Notes: generated from the letters alone by a model not told the origin. Shown: positions 8,620 through 17,716, numbered from the stretch's first letter. The stretch is 64,000 bases of DNA from Geminicoccus roseus DSM 18922 (GCF_000427665.1 NZ_KE386572.1:3968373-4032372), one strand, 5' to 3'. Program-made: numbers and translations.

Positions 8620-9624
8620 ATGACGAAGCTCAAGGTCGGGATTCTGGGGGCGGCCCGGATCGCCACCACCAAGGTCATCCCGCCGATGCGGGGCTGCCAC
8701 TATGCCGAGCCGGTGGCAATCGGCTCGCGCAGCCTGGAGAAGGCGCAGAAGGCCGCGGCGGAACTCGGCCTGGCCAAGGCCTATGGCTCCTATGAGGAAC
8801 TGCTGGCCGATCCCGAGATCGACCTGATCTACAACCCGCTGCCCAACCACGAGCACGTGCCGTGGACGATCAAGGCGGCCGAGGCCGGCAAGCATGTGCT
8901 GTGCGAGAAGCCGCTCGGCATGACCGAGGCCGACGCGCAGCGGCTCCTGGAGGTGCGCGACCGCACCGGCAAGGCGATCCAGGAAGCCTTCATGGTCCGC
9001 ACCCACCCGCAATGGCACAAGGCGCGCGCCCTGGTCGAACGCGAGATCGGCGAGCTCAAGGCGATCACCGGGCATTTCTCCTACCACAATGTCGACCCGG
9101 CCAATGTCCGCAACGTCAAGGAATGGGGCGGCGGCGGGATGCTCGACATCGGCTGCTACCCGATCACCACCAGCCGGTTCGTGACCGGGATGGAGCCGAA
9201 GCGGGTGGCGGCGGTGATCGAGAACGACCCCACCACCGGGATCGACCGGCGCGGCTCGGTGATCATGGATTTCGGCCCGTTCACCGCGACCTTCACCTAC
9301 GGCACCCAGATGGCGCCGCGGCAGACCATGTCGTTCGTGGGCGACAAGGGCTGGGTCGAGGTCGAGATCCCGTTCAACGCGCCCAACGACCGGCCCTGCC
9401 GCCTCTATCTGGACAAGGGCGAGCTGCGCCAGGACGAGCGCCAGCTGATCGAGGTGCCGACCTGCGACCAGTACGGCATCATGATGGACGCGTTCGCCAA
9501 GGCGATCCTGGACGGCCACCAGCAGCCGGTGCCGCTGGAGGACAGCATGAAGAACATGCGGGTGATCGACGCGGTGTTCCGCGCGGCCGAGCATGGACGG
9601 TGGGAGGAGGTCGCGGCGGGCTGA
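8620..9624 (+). CDS. Gfo/Idh/MocA family oxidoreductase
   Basis: A 334-residue NAD(P)-dependent dehydrogenase. The N-terminal Rossmann fold has GILGAARIA, followed by DLIYNPLPNHEHVPWTIKAAEAGKHVLCEKPLG, the EKP motif whose Lys is catalytic in the family. The C-terminal domain has MLDIGCYPI with the usual D-x-G-x-Y/C-x-I pattern. Start at ATG 8620 (MTKLKV) rather than the in-frame ATG 21 bases upstream, because it directly follows a GGGAGGCGGGA site. Substrates are usually sugars, polyols or their derivatives; none can be named. Not linked to the inositol genes 46 kb away. Confidence 0.9.
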   Translation: MTKLKVGILGAARIATTKVIPPMRGCHYAEPVAIGSRSLEKAQKAAAELGLAKAYGSYEELLADPEIDLIYNPLPNHEHVPWTIKAAEAGKHVLCEKPLGMTEADAQRLLEVRDRTGKAIQEAFMVRTHPQWHKARALVEREIGELKAITGHFSYHNVDPANVRNVKEWGGGGMLDIGCYPITTSRFVTGMEPKRVAAVIENDPTTGIDRRGSVIMDFGPFTATFTYGTQMAPRQTMSFVGDKGWVEVEIPFNAPNDRPCRLYLDKGELRQDERQLIEVPTCDQYGIMMDAFAKAILDGHQQPVPLEDSMKNMRVIDAVFRAAEHGRWEEVAAG

Positions 9625-9652
9625 TCCGCCGCGAAAGCCCGGGGGCCATGGC

Positions 9653-10258
9653 ATGCTGACGCTCCACGACTACCTGCCGTCGGGCAACGGCTACAAGGTG
9701 CGCCTGCTCCTGCACCAGCTGGGCATCCCGTTTCGGCTGGTGGAGCACGACATCCTGCAGGGCGGGACCCGCGACCCGGACTTCCTGGCGCTCAACCCGA
9801 ACGGGCGCATCCCGCTCCTGCAGCTGCAGGACGGGTCGCTGCTGGCCGAGAGCGGCGCGATCCTGTGCTACCTGGCGCTGGACAGCGCGCTCTGGCCGGC
9901 CGAGCGGTTCGAGCGCGCGCTGACCCTGCAATGGCTGTTCTTCGAGCAGAACAGCCATGAGCCGGCCATCGCGGTGGCGCGCTTCTCGCGGATGCGCCCG
10001 GACGGACCGCACCGGGCGGATCTCCCTGGCCTGCTGGAGCGCGGCCACGCGGCGCTGGCGGTCATGGAGCGGCACCTGGCCGGGCGGAGCTACTTCGTCG
10101 CCGAGCGCTACGGGATCGCCGACATCGCCCTCTACGCCTACACCCACGTGGCCCATGAAGGCGGCTTCGACCTGGCAGGCTACCCGAACGTGCGGGCCTG
10201 GCTGGAGCGGGTGGCGGCGCAGCCAGGCCATGTGCCGATCACCTGGAAGCCCAACTGA
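9653..10258 (+). CDS. Glutathione S-transferase family protein
   Basis: A 201-residue GST. The thioredoxin-like N-terminal domain starts MLTLHDYLPSGNGYKVRLLL, with a Ser in the position that often activates glutathione, then NPNGRIPLLQL with cis-Pro and LLAESGAILCYLA with the Glu-Ser that binds the gamma-glutamyl group. The all-helical C-terminal domain has ERYGIADIALYAYTHVA, the conserved folding Asp motif. It starts 28 bp after the dehydrogenase stop, so the two probably form an operon. Confidence 0.9.
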   Translation: MLTLHDYLPSGNGYKVRLLLHQLGIPFRLVEHDILQGGTRDPDFLALNPNGRIPLLQLQDGSLLAESGAILCYLALDSALWPAERFERALTLQWLFFEQNSHEPAIAVARFSRMRPDGPHRADLPGLLERGHAALAVMERHLAGRSYFVAERYGIADIALYAYTHVAHEGGFDLAGYPNVRAWLERVAAQPGHVPITWKPN

Positions 10259-10333
10259 GCCGGCGGCAGAAGAGGCTGGTCATCGTGGCGGGGCGCTCCA
10301 GTTAAGCCCGGACAGGCCAACCGGAGCAGGCTC

Positions 10334-11206
10334 TTGAACCCAGAAGCGATCCTCGAGCACCGGATCTTCCAGCTGGTGCGCGACTTCATCGCCCAGCTGC
10401 CGCAGTTCCTCCTGGCGCTGGCGATCCTGGTGGTCACCTGGGCGGTGGCCCGCTACGGCAGCCGGCTGCTGATGCGGGGCCTGGGACACACCAAAGTCCG
10501 CCGCTCGCTGGCCGACGTGCTGGAGAAGCTGGTCGCGATCATGATCTGGCTGGGCGGGCTGCTGCTGGCCTCGGTGGTGGCGTTTCCGACGCTCACGCCC
10601 GGCCGGGTGATCACCGCGCTGGGCCTGGGCTCGATCGCGATCGGCTTCGCCTTCAAGGACATCCTGGAGAACTTCCTGGCCGGGATCCTGATCCTTTACC
10701 GGGAGCCGTTCCGCCTGGGCGACTATGTGGAATGCGCCGGGATCGAGGGGCGGGTCGAGGAGATCACCATCCGCGACACCCATATCCGCCAGACCGACGG
10801 GCAGCGCGTGGTGGTGCCGAACGCCACGCTCTACCGCGACCCGGTCTGGGTGCTGACCGACCAGGACACCCGCCGGACCACCATCATCTGCGGGATCGCC
10901 TATGGCGAGGACGTGGACCGGGCGCGCGAGGTGATCCAGGCGGCGGTGACGCCCTTGCCGAGCGTGCGCGACGACCGCGAGGTCCAGGTGTTCGCCCAAG
11001 CCTTTGGCGAGAGCAGCATCGACTTCGAGGTGACCTGGTGGACCGGTGCCAAGCCGATCGACATCCGCCGCTCGCGCGACCAGGTGGTGGCCGCGGTCAA
11101 GCGCGCCCTGGACGAGGCCGGCATCGAGATCCCGTTCCCCTACCGGACGCTCACCTTCAAGGAGCCGCTGGCGCTGACAAGGGCCCGGGACGAGGGGCAG
11201 GAGTAG
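10334..11206 (+). CDS. MscS-type mechanosensitive channel, small form
   Basis: A 290-residue inner-membrane protein. Membrane segments lie at about residues 20-40, 60-80 and 90-125; the last is the pore helix with GLGSIAIGFAFKDILENFLAGI. The beta domain follows (PFRLGDYVECAGIEGRVEEITIRDTHIR and VVVPNATLY), then the mixed alpha/beta vestibule. Three membrane helices place it with compact MscS channels that open under membrane tension to release solutes in hypo-osmotic shock. The start is TTG at 10334. A second, much larger MscS-type protein is at 14473-16296. Confidence 0.92.
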   Translation: MNPEAILEHRIFQLVRDFIAQLPQFLLALAILVVTWAVARYGSRLLMRGLGHTKVRRSLADVLEKLVAIMIWLGGLLLASVVAFPTLTPGRVITALGLGSIAIGFAFKDILENFLAGILILYREPFRLGDYVECAGIEGRVEEITIRDTHIRQTDGQRVVVPNATLYRDPVWVLTDQDTRRTTIICGIAYGEDVDRAREVIQAAVTPLPSVRDDREVQVFAQAFGESSIDFEVTWWTGAKPIDIRRSRDQVVAAVKRALDEAGIEIPFPYRTLTFKEPLALTRARDEGQE

Positions 11207-11212
11207 CGCGGC

Positions 11213-11953
11213 TCACGCCAGCTTGACGCGGATCTCCTTGGAGAGGAGCCACTGGCCCTTGTGGCCGAAATGGTTGCCGTCGAAGAACAGATGGGTGCTG
11301 GCGGAGCCGGCCTTGTCGGCCTCGGTCAGGTTGGTGAAGCCGAAGCGGGCCGGCTCGCGGAAGATGTATTCGACCCGCCCGTACAGATCGACGATGTCGA
11401 TGTTGCCATAGGCGCTGGCCAGGCTGGAGATGAACCAGTTCCATTCCTTGACCCGGCCGCGCACGCTGGTGGTGGAGAGCGGGTTGCGGCTCCAGTCGTG
11501 GATGCGGCACAGGACCAGCCGGCGCCCGCCGCTGGTGACGCCATGGCCGATCAGGCGCTCGACCTGCTCGCGGTACTGGAACATCGGGCGGGACAGCGAC
11601 TTGGTCAGCTTGACGTCGTTGTAGCCCATGTAGATCACCGTCCGGTCGGGGATCTCCTTCGGGCGGTGGTTGGCGACCCAGATGTCGACCTGGCGGTCGA
11701 GGGTCCGCGCCGAGTTGTAGCCCTCCACGGTGGCGCCGGATTCGGCGAGGTTGACCAGGAGCCTGGCCCGGCCGCCGGCATGGATCTGGTCGGCCCAGCT
11801 GGCGACCCCCTCCCGGTAGGAGCGGGTGTAGCTGTCGCCGAACGCCACGAAGCTGCGCAGCTTGGTCTCGGCGGCCCGAAGGTCCAGCGTGGTGGCGGCG
11901 GCAGCGGCGCCGCCCAGCAGGCCCAGCGCCCGGCGCCGGTTCACGATCGTCAT
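11213..11953 (-). CDS. Exported SGNH/GDSL-type hydrolase, copy 1
   Basis: A 246-residue protein. The N-terminus NRRRALGLLGGAAAAATTLDL resembles a Tat or Sec signal peptide. The SGNH block I is FVAFGDSYTRSY with nucleophile Ser41; Asn is in TVIYMGYNDVKLT and the C-terminal block with Asp and His is FFDGNHFGHKG. These mark an esterase/lipase/acetylesterase-type hydrolase acting outside the cytoplasm; substrate unknown. Its neighbour at 12040-12780 is a full-length homologue in the same orientation, so they arose by tandem duplication. It converges on the mscS gene with a 6-bp gap. Confidence 0.83.
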   Translation of the reverse strand: MTIVNRRRALGLLGGAAAAATTLDLRAAETKLRSFVAFGDSYTRSYREGVASWADQIHAGGRARLLVNLAESGATVEGYNSARTLDRQVDIWVANHRPKEIPDRTVIYMGYNDVKLTKSLSRPMFQYREQVERLIGHGVTSGGRRLVLCRIHDWSRNPLSTTSVRGRVKEWNWFISSLASAYGNIDIVDLYGRVEYIFREPARFGFTNLTEADKAGSASTHLFFDGNHFGHKGQWLLSKEIRVKLA

Positions 11954-12039
11954 GGCTTGGCTCCTCCCTGGCCGGGGCCACCATCCCAGCCACACCAACA
12001 CCCGGCAAGCATTGGCGGTGTCGCGGCGACGGGCCGGCG

Positions 12040-12780
12040 TCAGCCGAGCTTGCGCCGGATCTCCTTGGCGATGATCGCCTGGCCGCGCCGGCCCAGATGG
12101 TTGCCGTCCAGGTAGAGATAGTTGCGGGCGGAGAGCGACTTGTTGGGGTCGGTGACGTTGACCAGGCCGTAGGCGCGCTTGTTCTTGAACACGTCGTCGA
12201 ACCGGGAGAACAGGTCGACCACCACGACGTTGCGGCGCCCGGACGCCACCCCGCGCACGAACTTGTTCCAGGCCTTGATCCGGTCGCGGGCGTTGGTGTG
12301 GACGGCGGGGTTGCGGCTGCGGTCGTGGAGCAGGCAGAGCAGCAGCCGCCTGGAGCCCTTGGTCACGCCCTGGTCGATCAGCCGCTCGACCTGCTGCCTG
12401 TACTGGTGCATCGACCCGCTGAGCGAGCCGTGCAGCTTCATGTCGTTGTAGCCCATGTAAACCACGGTCCGGTCGGGCAGGCCCTTGCGCCGGTGATGGG
12501 CCAGCCACTTGTCGACCTGGCGGTCCAGGGTGCGCGGCCGGTTGGTGCCGACCGCGGTGGCGTTGGATTCGCCGAAATTGGCGAGCACCTTCACCACCCG
12601 CTCGGAGTGGAGCTGGTCGGCCCAGCTCGGCACGCCGGCCCGGTAGGAGCGGGTGTAGCTGTCGCCGAACGCCACCAGCGTCCGGCGGGAAGCCGCCTCC
12701 GCCTCGTCCGGCGCCAACGCCACGGCCGCGGCCAGGCCGCCGAACAGGCCGAACAGCCCGCGCCGGGAAATCTCTGTCAT
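12040..12780 (-). CDS. Exported SGNH/GDSL-type hydrolase, copy 2
   Basis: A 246-residue protein of exactly the same length as copy 1. The start ATG at 12780 gives an N-terminus with a twin arginine (EISRRGLFGLFGG), suggesting Tat export. Block I is LVAFGDSYTRSY with Ser41, the Asn block is TVVYMGYNDMKLH, and the C-terminal Asp/His block is YLDGNHLGRRG. Shared segments such as ARTLDRQVD/PRTLDRQVD and QQVERLI/EQVERLI run through both copies. It is the upstream gene of the pair, 86 bp apart. The C-terminal part here is more basic and the function may have diverged. Confidence 0.83.
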   Translation of the reverse strand: MTEISRRGLFGLFGGLAAAVALAPDEAEAASRRTLVAFGDSYTRSYRAGVPSWADQLHSERVVKVLANFGESNATAVGTNRPRTLDRQVDKWLAHHRRKGLPDRTVVYMGYNDMKLHGSLSGSMHQYRQQVERLIDQGVTKGSRRLLLCLLHDRSRNPAVHTNARDRIKAWNKFVRGVASGRRNVVVVDLFSRFDDVFKNKRAYGLVNVTDPNKSLSARNYLYLDGNHLGRRGQAIIAKEIRRKLG

Positions 12781-12897
12781 CACGTCGTCCTCAACCAGCC
12801 GCAGCCGGGCCGTTCCGCGCGGGGCGAAGGTTGACGAACGGACATGTTTCGACAAGCCGAATCCGGCGAAAACGGCGAGGAAGCCGCGCCGCCGGGT

Positions 12898-13587
12898 CTA
12901 GCGCGCCGCAGGCGCCATGCTGTCCTGCGGCGCCAGCAGCGAGGCGTCGTAATGGGCCAGCAGGTCGGCCGGGTCCTGGAAGATCTGCCGGCAGCCGGCC
13001 TCGGTCAGCTCGTCCTCGGCAAAGCCGCCGCACAGCACCCCGATGGTGGCGATCCCGGCCTTGGCGGCGGCACCGGCGTCATAGGGCGAATCGCCGATCA
13101 CCACCGCCGCGGCGGGCGAGATGCCCAGCTGGTCCAGGGCCGCCTCGAAGATGTCGGGGAACGGCTTGGAGCGCTCCGCATCGGCCGAGCAGGTCTCCTC
13201 GTCGACCAGGTCCTCGATCCCGGCGGCCTTCTTGAACACCGCCAGCTCCTCGGGCTTGGAGGAGGAGGCCAGCGCCACCCGGCCGCCATCGGCCTGGATG
13301 CGCAGGAACAGCTCGCGGACCTTGGGGAACGCCTTCACGCGCGGCATGTAGGCGCGCTTGAACAGGTCGGCGCGGAACTTCTCCATGTCGGCGCCATGCC
13401 GGTCGACCACCTTGGCAGGCAGCAGGGCCGGCATCAGCTGGTCGCCGCCCTTGCCGATCTGGGAGCGGATCAGGTCGTAATCGATGTCGTGGCCAAACCG
13501 GGCGAAGGTGCGCTGCCAGGAGGCGGCGTGCAGGTCCACGGTATCGATCAGGGTGCCATCCATGTCGAAGATGACGGCAGCGGTCAT
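12898..13587 (-). CDS. HAD family hydrolase (phosphoglycolate/beta-phosphoglucomutase type)
   Basis: A 229-residue haloacid-dehalogenase-superfamily protein. Motif I is IFDMDGTLID (nucleophile Asp8 and acid/base Asp10), followed by a helical cap, motif II LASSSKPE, and motifs III/IV SKPFPDIFEAAL and VVIGDSPYDAGAAAKAG. The subfamily normally hydrolyses small phosphate esters such as phosphoglycolate, or interconverts sugar phosphates. The start ATG at 13587 begins directly with the catalytic motif, as usual. Upstream in-frame extensions contain no recognisable domain. Confidence 0.9.
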   Translation of the reverse strand: MTAAVIFDMDGTLIDTVDLHAASWQRTFARFGHDIDYDLIRSQIGKGGDQLMPALLPAKVVDRHGADMEKFRADLFKRAYMPRVKAFPKVRELFLRIQADGGRVALASSSKPEELAVFKKAAGIEDLVDEETCSADAERSKPFPDIFEAALDQLGISPAAAVVIGDSPYDAGAAAKAGIATIGVLCGGFAEDELTEAGCRQIFQDPADLLAHYDASLLAPQDSMAPAAR

Positions 13588-13737
13588 GGGGCAGGTCCCG
13601 TTGGGTAACGTCAGGGCGGCACAAGTGGTCCAAACTCCCGATGCCGCCGATTGTTCCCTCCATTCTTGCTCAAACCGTCCGCATCGCGCAGCAAAAATTG
13701 CCGGCGGCGACCGGCAGCCGGGAACAGGGAGCCGATC

Positions 13738-14277
13738 GTGAACATCACCCCTGGTCTGGTGGGCCGCGAGCAGGCGCTCATCGACCTTGTCACCACGACC
13801 TTCACCGCCGCGGAGGGGCCGGATGAAGGCGAGCTGGTCGGCAGCCTGGTCCGTGACCTCCTCGCGAATACGCCGATGGAGGACATCCGCGGATTTTGTG
13901 CCGAGGAGGAGGGCGATGTCATCGGGGCAGCGTTGTTCACCCGCCTGACCTACCCGGCGGACCCGCATGTGGTTTTCCTGCTGTCCCCGATGGCCGTGGC
14001 GTCCCATCGTCAGCGGCAGGGTGTCGGACAGGCCTTGCTCACCAGCGCCCTGCATGCGCTCCGTTCCGAGGGTGTCCAGGTCGCGATCACCTATGGCGAC
14101 CCGGACTTTTACCGGGGGGTCGGATTCGCGCCGATCACCGAAGAACAGGCCCGGCCGCCCCTGCCGCTCAGCTTTCCCCACGGATGGATCGGACAGTCGC
14201 TGGCGGGTGAGGCGATGCCGGACCTCCAAGGACCATCGACCTGCGTCGGCGCATTGAACCGAAGCGAGGTCTGGTGA
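13738..14277 (+). CDS. GNAT family N-acetyltransferase (YhbS-like)
   Basis: A 179-residue acetyltransferase. GTG at 13738 is preceded by AGGGAGCC, a good ribosome site; the longer frame from 13651 has no such support. The YhbS-like pattern is clear: LVGREQALIDLVTTTF, LVRDLL, VVFLLSPMAVASHRQRQGVGQALLTSALH (acetyl-CoA binding loop RQGVG) and VAITYGDPDFYRGVGFAP. The substrate is unknown. The 195 bp that follow up to the converging channel gene hold no gene; they are AT-richer with a weak inverted repeat. Confidence 0.88.
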   Translation: MNITPGLVGREQALIDLVTTTFTAAEGPDEGELVGSLVRDLLANTPMEDIRGFCAEEEGDVIGAALFTRLTYPADPHVVFLLSPMAVASHRQRQGVGQALLTSALHALRSEGVQVAITYGDPDFYRGVGFAPITEEQARPPLPLSFPHGWIGQSLAGEAMPDLQGPSTCVGALNRSEVW

Positions 14278-14472
14278 AGCACCCTCGGGGCTGGCCTCTC
14301 CGGGGCGAGGACGGCGGTCACAGCGAGAGGCGGAAATCCGTGAAGCCGATCCACACCGTTCGCGACCAATCCCAGATTTTTTGTTTTATACCGGATGGCT
14401 TCGCCGAACCCGCCCGGCCACCGGCATAGGTATATATTCAAATATGGGGTCGATGCAAGCGCCATCCGGCCG

Positions 14473-16296
14473 TCAGGTGCCGCGATGGGCCGACGATCCC
14501 TTGGGCGGGAAGGCCAGGGTGCCGGCGAGCGCCGCCCGCTCCGCTTCGGTGAAGTCGGGGAAGGGCAGCCGGCCGTCGCTTCGCCAGGCGTCGACCTCGG
14601 CATGGACCTCCTCGATCCGCTCCGGGTCCAGGCCGTTCTCGCGGCCGAGATAGATGGTCTGCGCCGGCAGGGCGAATCTGGCGCCGGACTGCTCGACGAT
14701 GTCCTTGATGCGGAAGTTCAGGTCCTCGCGGATCCCCAGCGATTCGGCGTAGTCGCTGGAGGTGATGTAGGCGAACACGTCCAGCTTCAGCGCGGTGTGC
14801 GCGTATTCGGTGAAGCGGATCCGGGCCGCGTCCGGGCTGACGCGCGGGTGGCGGACCAGCATCTCGCGGATCTTGGCCAGGATGAAGCGCATCTGCTCGG
14901 TGGTGGTCTCGTAGCGCAGCGCGATGGACGGGTTGAACAGCATCTGGTCGCGCCGGGTGAAGTTGACGATCTGCATCTGGGAGAACTCGGCGTTCGGCAC
15001 GGTGATCAGGGTGCGGTCGAGGCCGCGCACCCGGGTCGAGCGCAGCCCGATCTCCTCGATGGTGCCCATCTTGTCGCCGAACACGCAGAACTCGCCGACC
15101 CGCACCGCCTTGTCGGCGAACAGCACGAAGCCGGCGATCACGTTCTCCATGGTCGGCCGGACCGCCAGCGCGATCGCCAGGCCGGTGACGCCGACGCCGG
15201 CCAGGAGCGGGCCCACCGGGATGCCGATCGTGTCGGCGGCGTGGACCGCGATGTAGAGGACGCCGAAGATCCCCAGAAGCTTGAAGGACAGGCGGATCAG
15301 CTGCGCGTCCAGGCTGAGCGGGCGGCGGTTCTGGGCGTGGATGATCGTCTCGCCGATCCGGGTCGAGACCAGGAAGGCCAGCCAGGCGGCCGCCGCAAAA
15401 GTCAGGACCTGGGCCGCGACGGTGGCGGCGACCAGGATGCCGCCGGTCAGGCGCAGCCAGTCGGCGAACACATGGTTCAGCCAGAACGCCACAATCATGG
15501 CGCCCACCGCTGCGGCCGGCTGGCCCAGCCGCAGGGCCGGCACGACATGGGTCAGCCGCCGGTCGGCGCGCAGCCCGAGCCAGGCCATCAGCGCGATGCC
15601 GGGCGCGGCGACCGCCACCACCAGCAGCAGGGCGCACCACTTCCAGAGCGGCTCGCCCAGCACCATGCGGTAGGCGGGGGCGGGCAGGTTCTTGATCCAG
15701 GTCGCCACCGAGGTGATCACGCTCTGGCCGGGCCCGATCCGGTAGGCGTCGTAGGCGCCGGGAATGGCATGGGGACCCGGCAGCACCTCCAGGTCCTGGA
15801 CGCGCCGGAAGAACTGGGGAAGGCTGGCGACGGTCTCCTGGCTGAACAGGAACGCGGCCGGCCGGTTGCCGACCTGCACGCGCTCCAGGAACAGCTCGGT
15901 CTGCGGGATCCGCCAGCTCTGGATCTGGCCGGTCGCCACCGCCTCGGCGTCCGGCACCTGGTCCAGGGGCGGCAGCTCGATCCGCTGCAGGATCCCCTGA
16001 AGCTGGAAGGCCAGCTCGATGCCGCGCTCGCGCCGGTTGGCCTGGGGAAGATGGCTGAGGTCCATGGTGCCGAGCGCCCGCGCCAGCGGCGCCTCGGCCA
16101 GCGTCGCGCTCTCGCCGACATACCAGTCGCTGACCGCCTCGTGGAAATTGTCGAGGAAGCTTTGCAGCGTCGCGCGCGGGCTGCTGGTGTCGGGCGGGCT
16201 CAGCGGGCCGGGGGCGGACTGCGCCAGGGCCGCCAGGGGCAGCAGGACCAGGACAGCCGTCAGCGCGACCAGCCAGCGGCGAACGAACAGACGCAA
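14473..16296 (-). CDS. MscS-type mechanosensitive channel, large form with periplasmic domain
   Basis: A 607-residue protein. TTG at 16296 is chosen because it follows a GGGAGAAGG ribosome site and opens with a signal peptide (MRLFVRRWLVALTAVLVLLPLAALA). A periplasmic domain of about 200 residues follows, then several membrane helices and the MscS core: GVTGLAIALAVRPTMENVIAGFVLFADKAVRVGEFC, GTIEEIGLRSTRVR, ITVPNAEFSQMQIVNFTRR. This layout matches larger MscS relatives (YbiO/MscM-like or plant MSL-like). The periplasmic domain may sense envelope state. It is probably monocistronic. Confidence 0.9.
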   Translation of the reverse strand: MRLFVRRWLVALTAVLVLLPLAALAQSAPGPLSPPDTSSPRATLQSFLDNFHEAVSDWYVGESATLAEAPLARALGTMDLSHLPQANRRERGIELAFQLQGILQRIELPPLDQVPDAEAVATGQIQSWRIPQTELFLERVQVGNRPAAFLFSQETVASLPQFFRRVQDLEVLPGPHAIPGAYDAYRIGPGQSVITSVATWIKNLPAPAYRMVLGEPLWKWCALLLVVAVAAPGIALMAWLGLRADRRLTHVVPALRLGQPAAAVGAMIVAFWLNHVFADWLRLTGGILVAATVAAQVLTFAAAAWLAFLVSTRIGETIIHAQNRRPLSLDAQLIRLSFKLLGIFGVLYIAVHAADTIGIPVGPLLAGVGVTGLAIALAVRPTMENVIAGFVLFADKAVRVGEFCVFGDKMGTIEEIGLRSTRVRGLDRTLITVPNAEFSQMQIVNFTRRDQMLFNPSIALRYETTTEQMRFILAKIREMLVRHPRVSPDAARIRFTEYAHTALKLDVFAYITSSDYAESLGIREDLNFRIKDIVEQSGARFALPAQTIYLGRENGLDPERIEEVHAEVDAWRSDGRLPFPDFTEAERAALAGTLAFPPKGSSAHRGT

Positions 16297-16358
16297 CGAC
16301 CTTCTCCCGCATCGCGGCGTCCCTGCCGCGCCCTTTCCACTAGCGGAGCGATGTCGTT

Positions 16359-17018
16359 TCAGGAACCCGTGCGGGCGCCGCCCTGGCACCCGGGAGTGCC
16401 GACATGGCGCAGCGTGAGGTTGATGCGCCCGCCGCCCGGGACCAGGCCGGAGCTTCCGGGAATGATCCGGTCGACGCCGTGGAAGGCCAGCCGTGCCGTG
16501 CCGCCCATCACCAGGACGTCGCCGCTTTTCAGGCGGATCGAGCGGGTCGGGTCGCCACGCTCCCGGCCGCCGATCCGGAACACCGCCTCGTCGCCCAGCG
16601 ACACCGAGACGACCGGGGCGGCGAAGTCATGCTCGTCGCGGTCCTGGTGGAGGCCCATCCGGGCGCTGCCCCGGTAGAGATTGACCAGGCAGGCCTGGGC
16701 GGGAAGGGCGGGCGGGGCGTGCTCGGCCCACAGATCCAGCAGCACGGGCGGGATCGGCGGCCAGGGCTTCCCGCTGTCCGGGTGGGCCGGCTGGTAGCGG
16801 TAGCCGCGGCGGTCCGACACCCAGCCGAGCGGGCCCAGATTGCTCATCCGCACCGAGAACGGCCGGTTCCAGCGCGGCGTGGTCGGCTGGAACCAGAACT
16901 GGTCGCCGATCGCGGAAAGGATTTGGTCCAGCAGGTCCCGGCAGGCCGCCTCGTCCAGGCGGCCCGGCAGGTGGACGAAGCCGTCGGGCAGGCCGGCAGG
17001 CGGCTCCGTCCCGGCCAT
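16359..17018 (-). CDS. alkB: AlkB-type alpha-ketoglutarate-dependent DNA repair dioxygenase
   Basis: A 219-residue Fe(II)/2-oxoglutarate dioxygenase that removes N-alkyl lesions (1-meA, 3-meC) from DNA by oxidative demethylation. Iron ligands are His124 and Asp126 (MGLHQDRDE) and His180 (LAFHGVDRI); the 2-oxoglutarate-binding arginines sit in GGGRINLTLRHV. The nucleotide-recognition N-terminus contains WNRPFSVRMSNLGPLGWVSDRRGYRY. The ATG at 17018 lies 3 bases past the stop of the glutathione transferase upstream, so the two form an operon. No Ada-type activator is adjacent. Confidence 0.92.
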   Translation of the reverse strand: MAGTEPPAGLPDGFVHLPGRLDEAACRDLLDQILSAIGDQFWFQPTTPRWNRPFSVRMSNLGPLGWVSDRRGYRYQPAHPDSGKPWPPIPPVLLDLWAEHAPPALPAQACLVNLYRGSARMGLHQDRDEHDFAAPVVSVSLGDEAVFRIGGRERGDPTRSIRLKSGDVLVMGGTARLAFHGVDRIIPGSSGLVPGGGRINLTLRHVGTPGCQGGARTGS

Positions 17019-17020
17019 GG

Positions 17021-17716
17021 TCAGGCCTGGGGCTTGCCGCCGAACAGGACCTTCTTCTCCTGCTCGCTCATCGGCTGGCCGATCGACGGGTTGACCTTGG
17101 GGCCCTGCTCGTAAGCGCGCTCGGTGGCCGGGCGGGCCTTGATCTTGCCAAACCAGCGCTGCAGGTGCGGGAAGTCCTCCAGCTTCTGGCCCTGGTTCTC
17201 GTAGGGGACGATCCAGGGATAGGAGGCCATGTCGGCGATCGAGTACTCGCCGGCCAGGAACTCGCGGTCGGCCAGGCGCTTGTCGAGCACGCCGTAGAGA
17301 CGGGCGGTCTCCTTGACGTAGCGGTCGATGGCGTAGGGGATCTTCTCGGGCGCGTACTTGTTGAAGTGATGGTTCTGCCCGGCCATCGGCCCCAGGCCGC
17401 CCATCTGCCAGAACAGCCACTGCAGCACGTCGTAGCGCCGCGCCGGGTCGGTCGGCAGGAAGCGGCCGGTCTTCTCCGCCAGATAGACCAGGATGGCACC
17501 GCTTTCGAACACCGAGATCGGCTCGCCGCCGCCGATCGGGTCATGGTCGACGATCGCCGGCATCCGGTTGTTGGGGGCGATCTTCAGGAAGTCCGGCTTG
17601 AACTGGTCGCCGGCGCCGATGTTGACCGGCTTGATCCGGTAGGGGAGGCCGACCTCCTCCAGGAACATGGTGACCTTGTGGCCGTTCGGGGTCGGCCAGT
17701 AGTGCAGATCGATCAT
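17021..17716 (-). CDS. Glutathione S-transferase (YfcG/YghU-like disulfide reductase type)
   Basis: A 231-residue GST. The start ATG at 17716 gives MIDLHYWPTPNGHKVTMFLEE, the YfcG-type N-terminus in which Thr/Asn replace the usual Tyr/Ser. NNRMPAIVDHDP, SVFESGAILVYLAEKTGRFLP and WLFWQMGGLGPMAGQNHHF are strongly typical of the Nu-class enzymes that reduce disulfides with glutathione. The C-terminal domain has EYSIADMASYPWI. Cotranscribed with alkB downstream, suggesting a joint role against electrophiles. Confidence 0.92.
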   Translation of the reverse strand: MIDLHYWPTPNGHKVTMFLEEVGLPYRIKPVNIGAGDQFKPDFLKIAPNNRMPAIVDHDPIGGGEPISVFESGAILVYLAEKTGRFLPTDPARRYDVLQWLFWQMGGLGPMAGQNHHFNKYAPEKIPYAIDRYVKETARLYGVLDKRLADREFLAGEYSIADMASYPWIVPYENQGQKLEDFPHLQRWFGKIKARPATERAYEQGPKVNPSIGQPMSEQEKKVLFGGKPQA

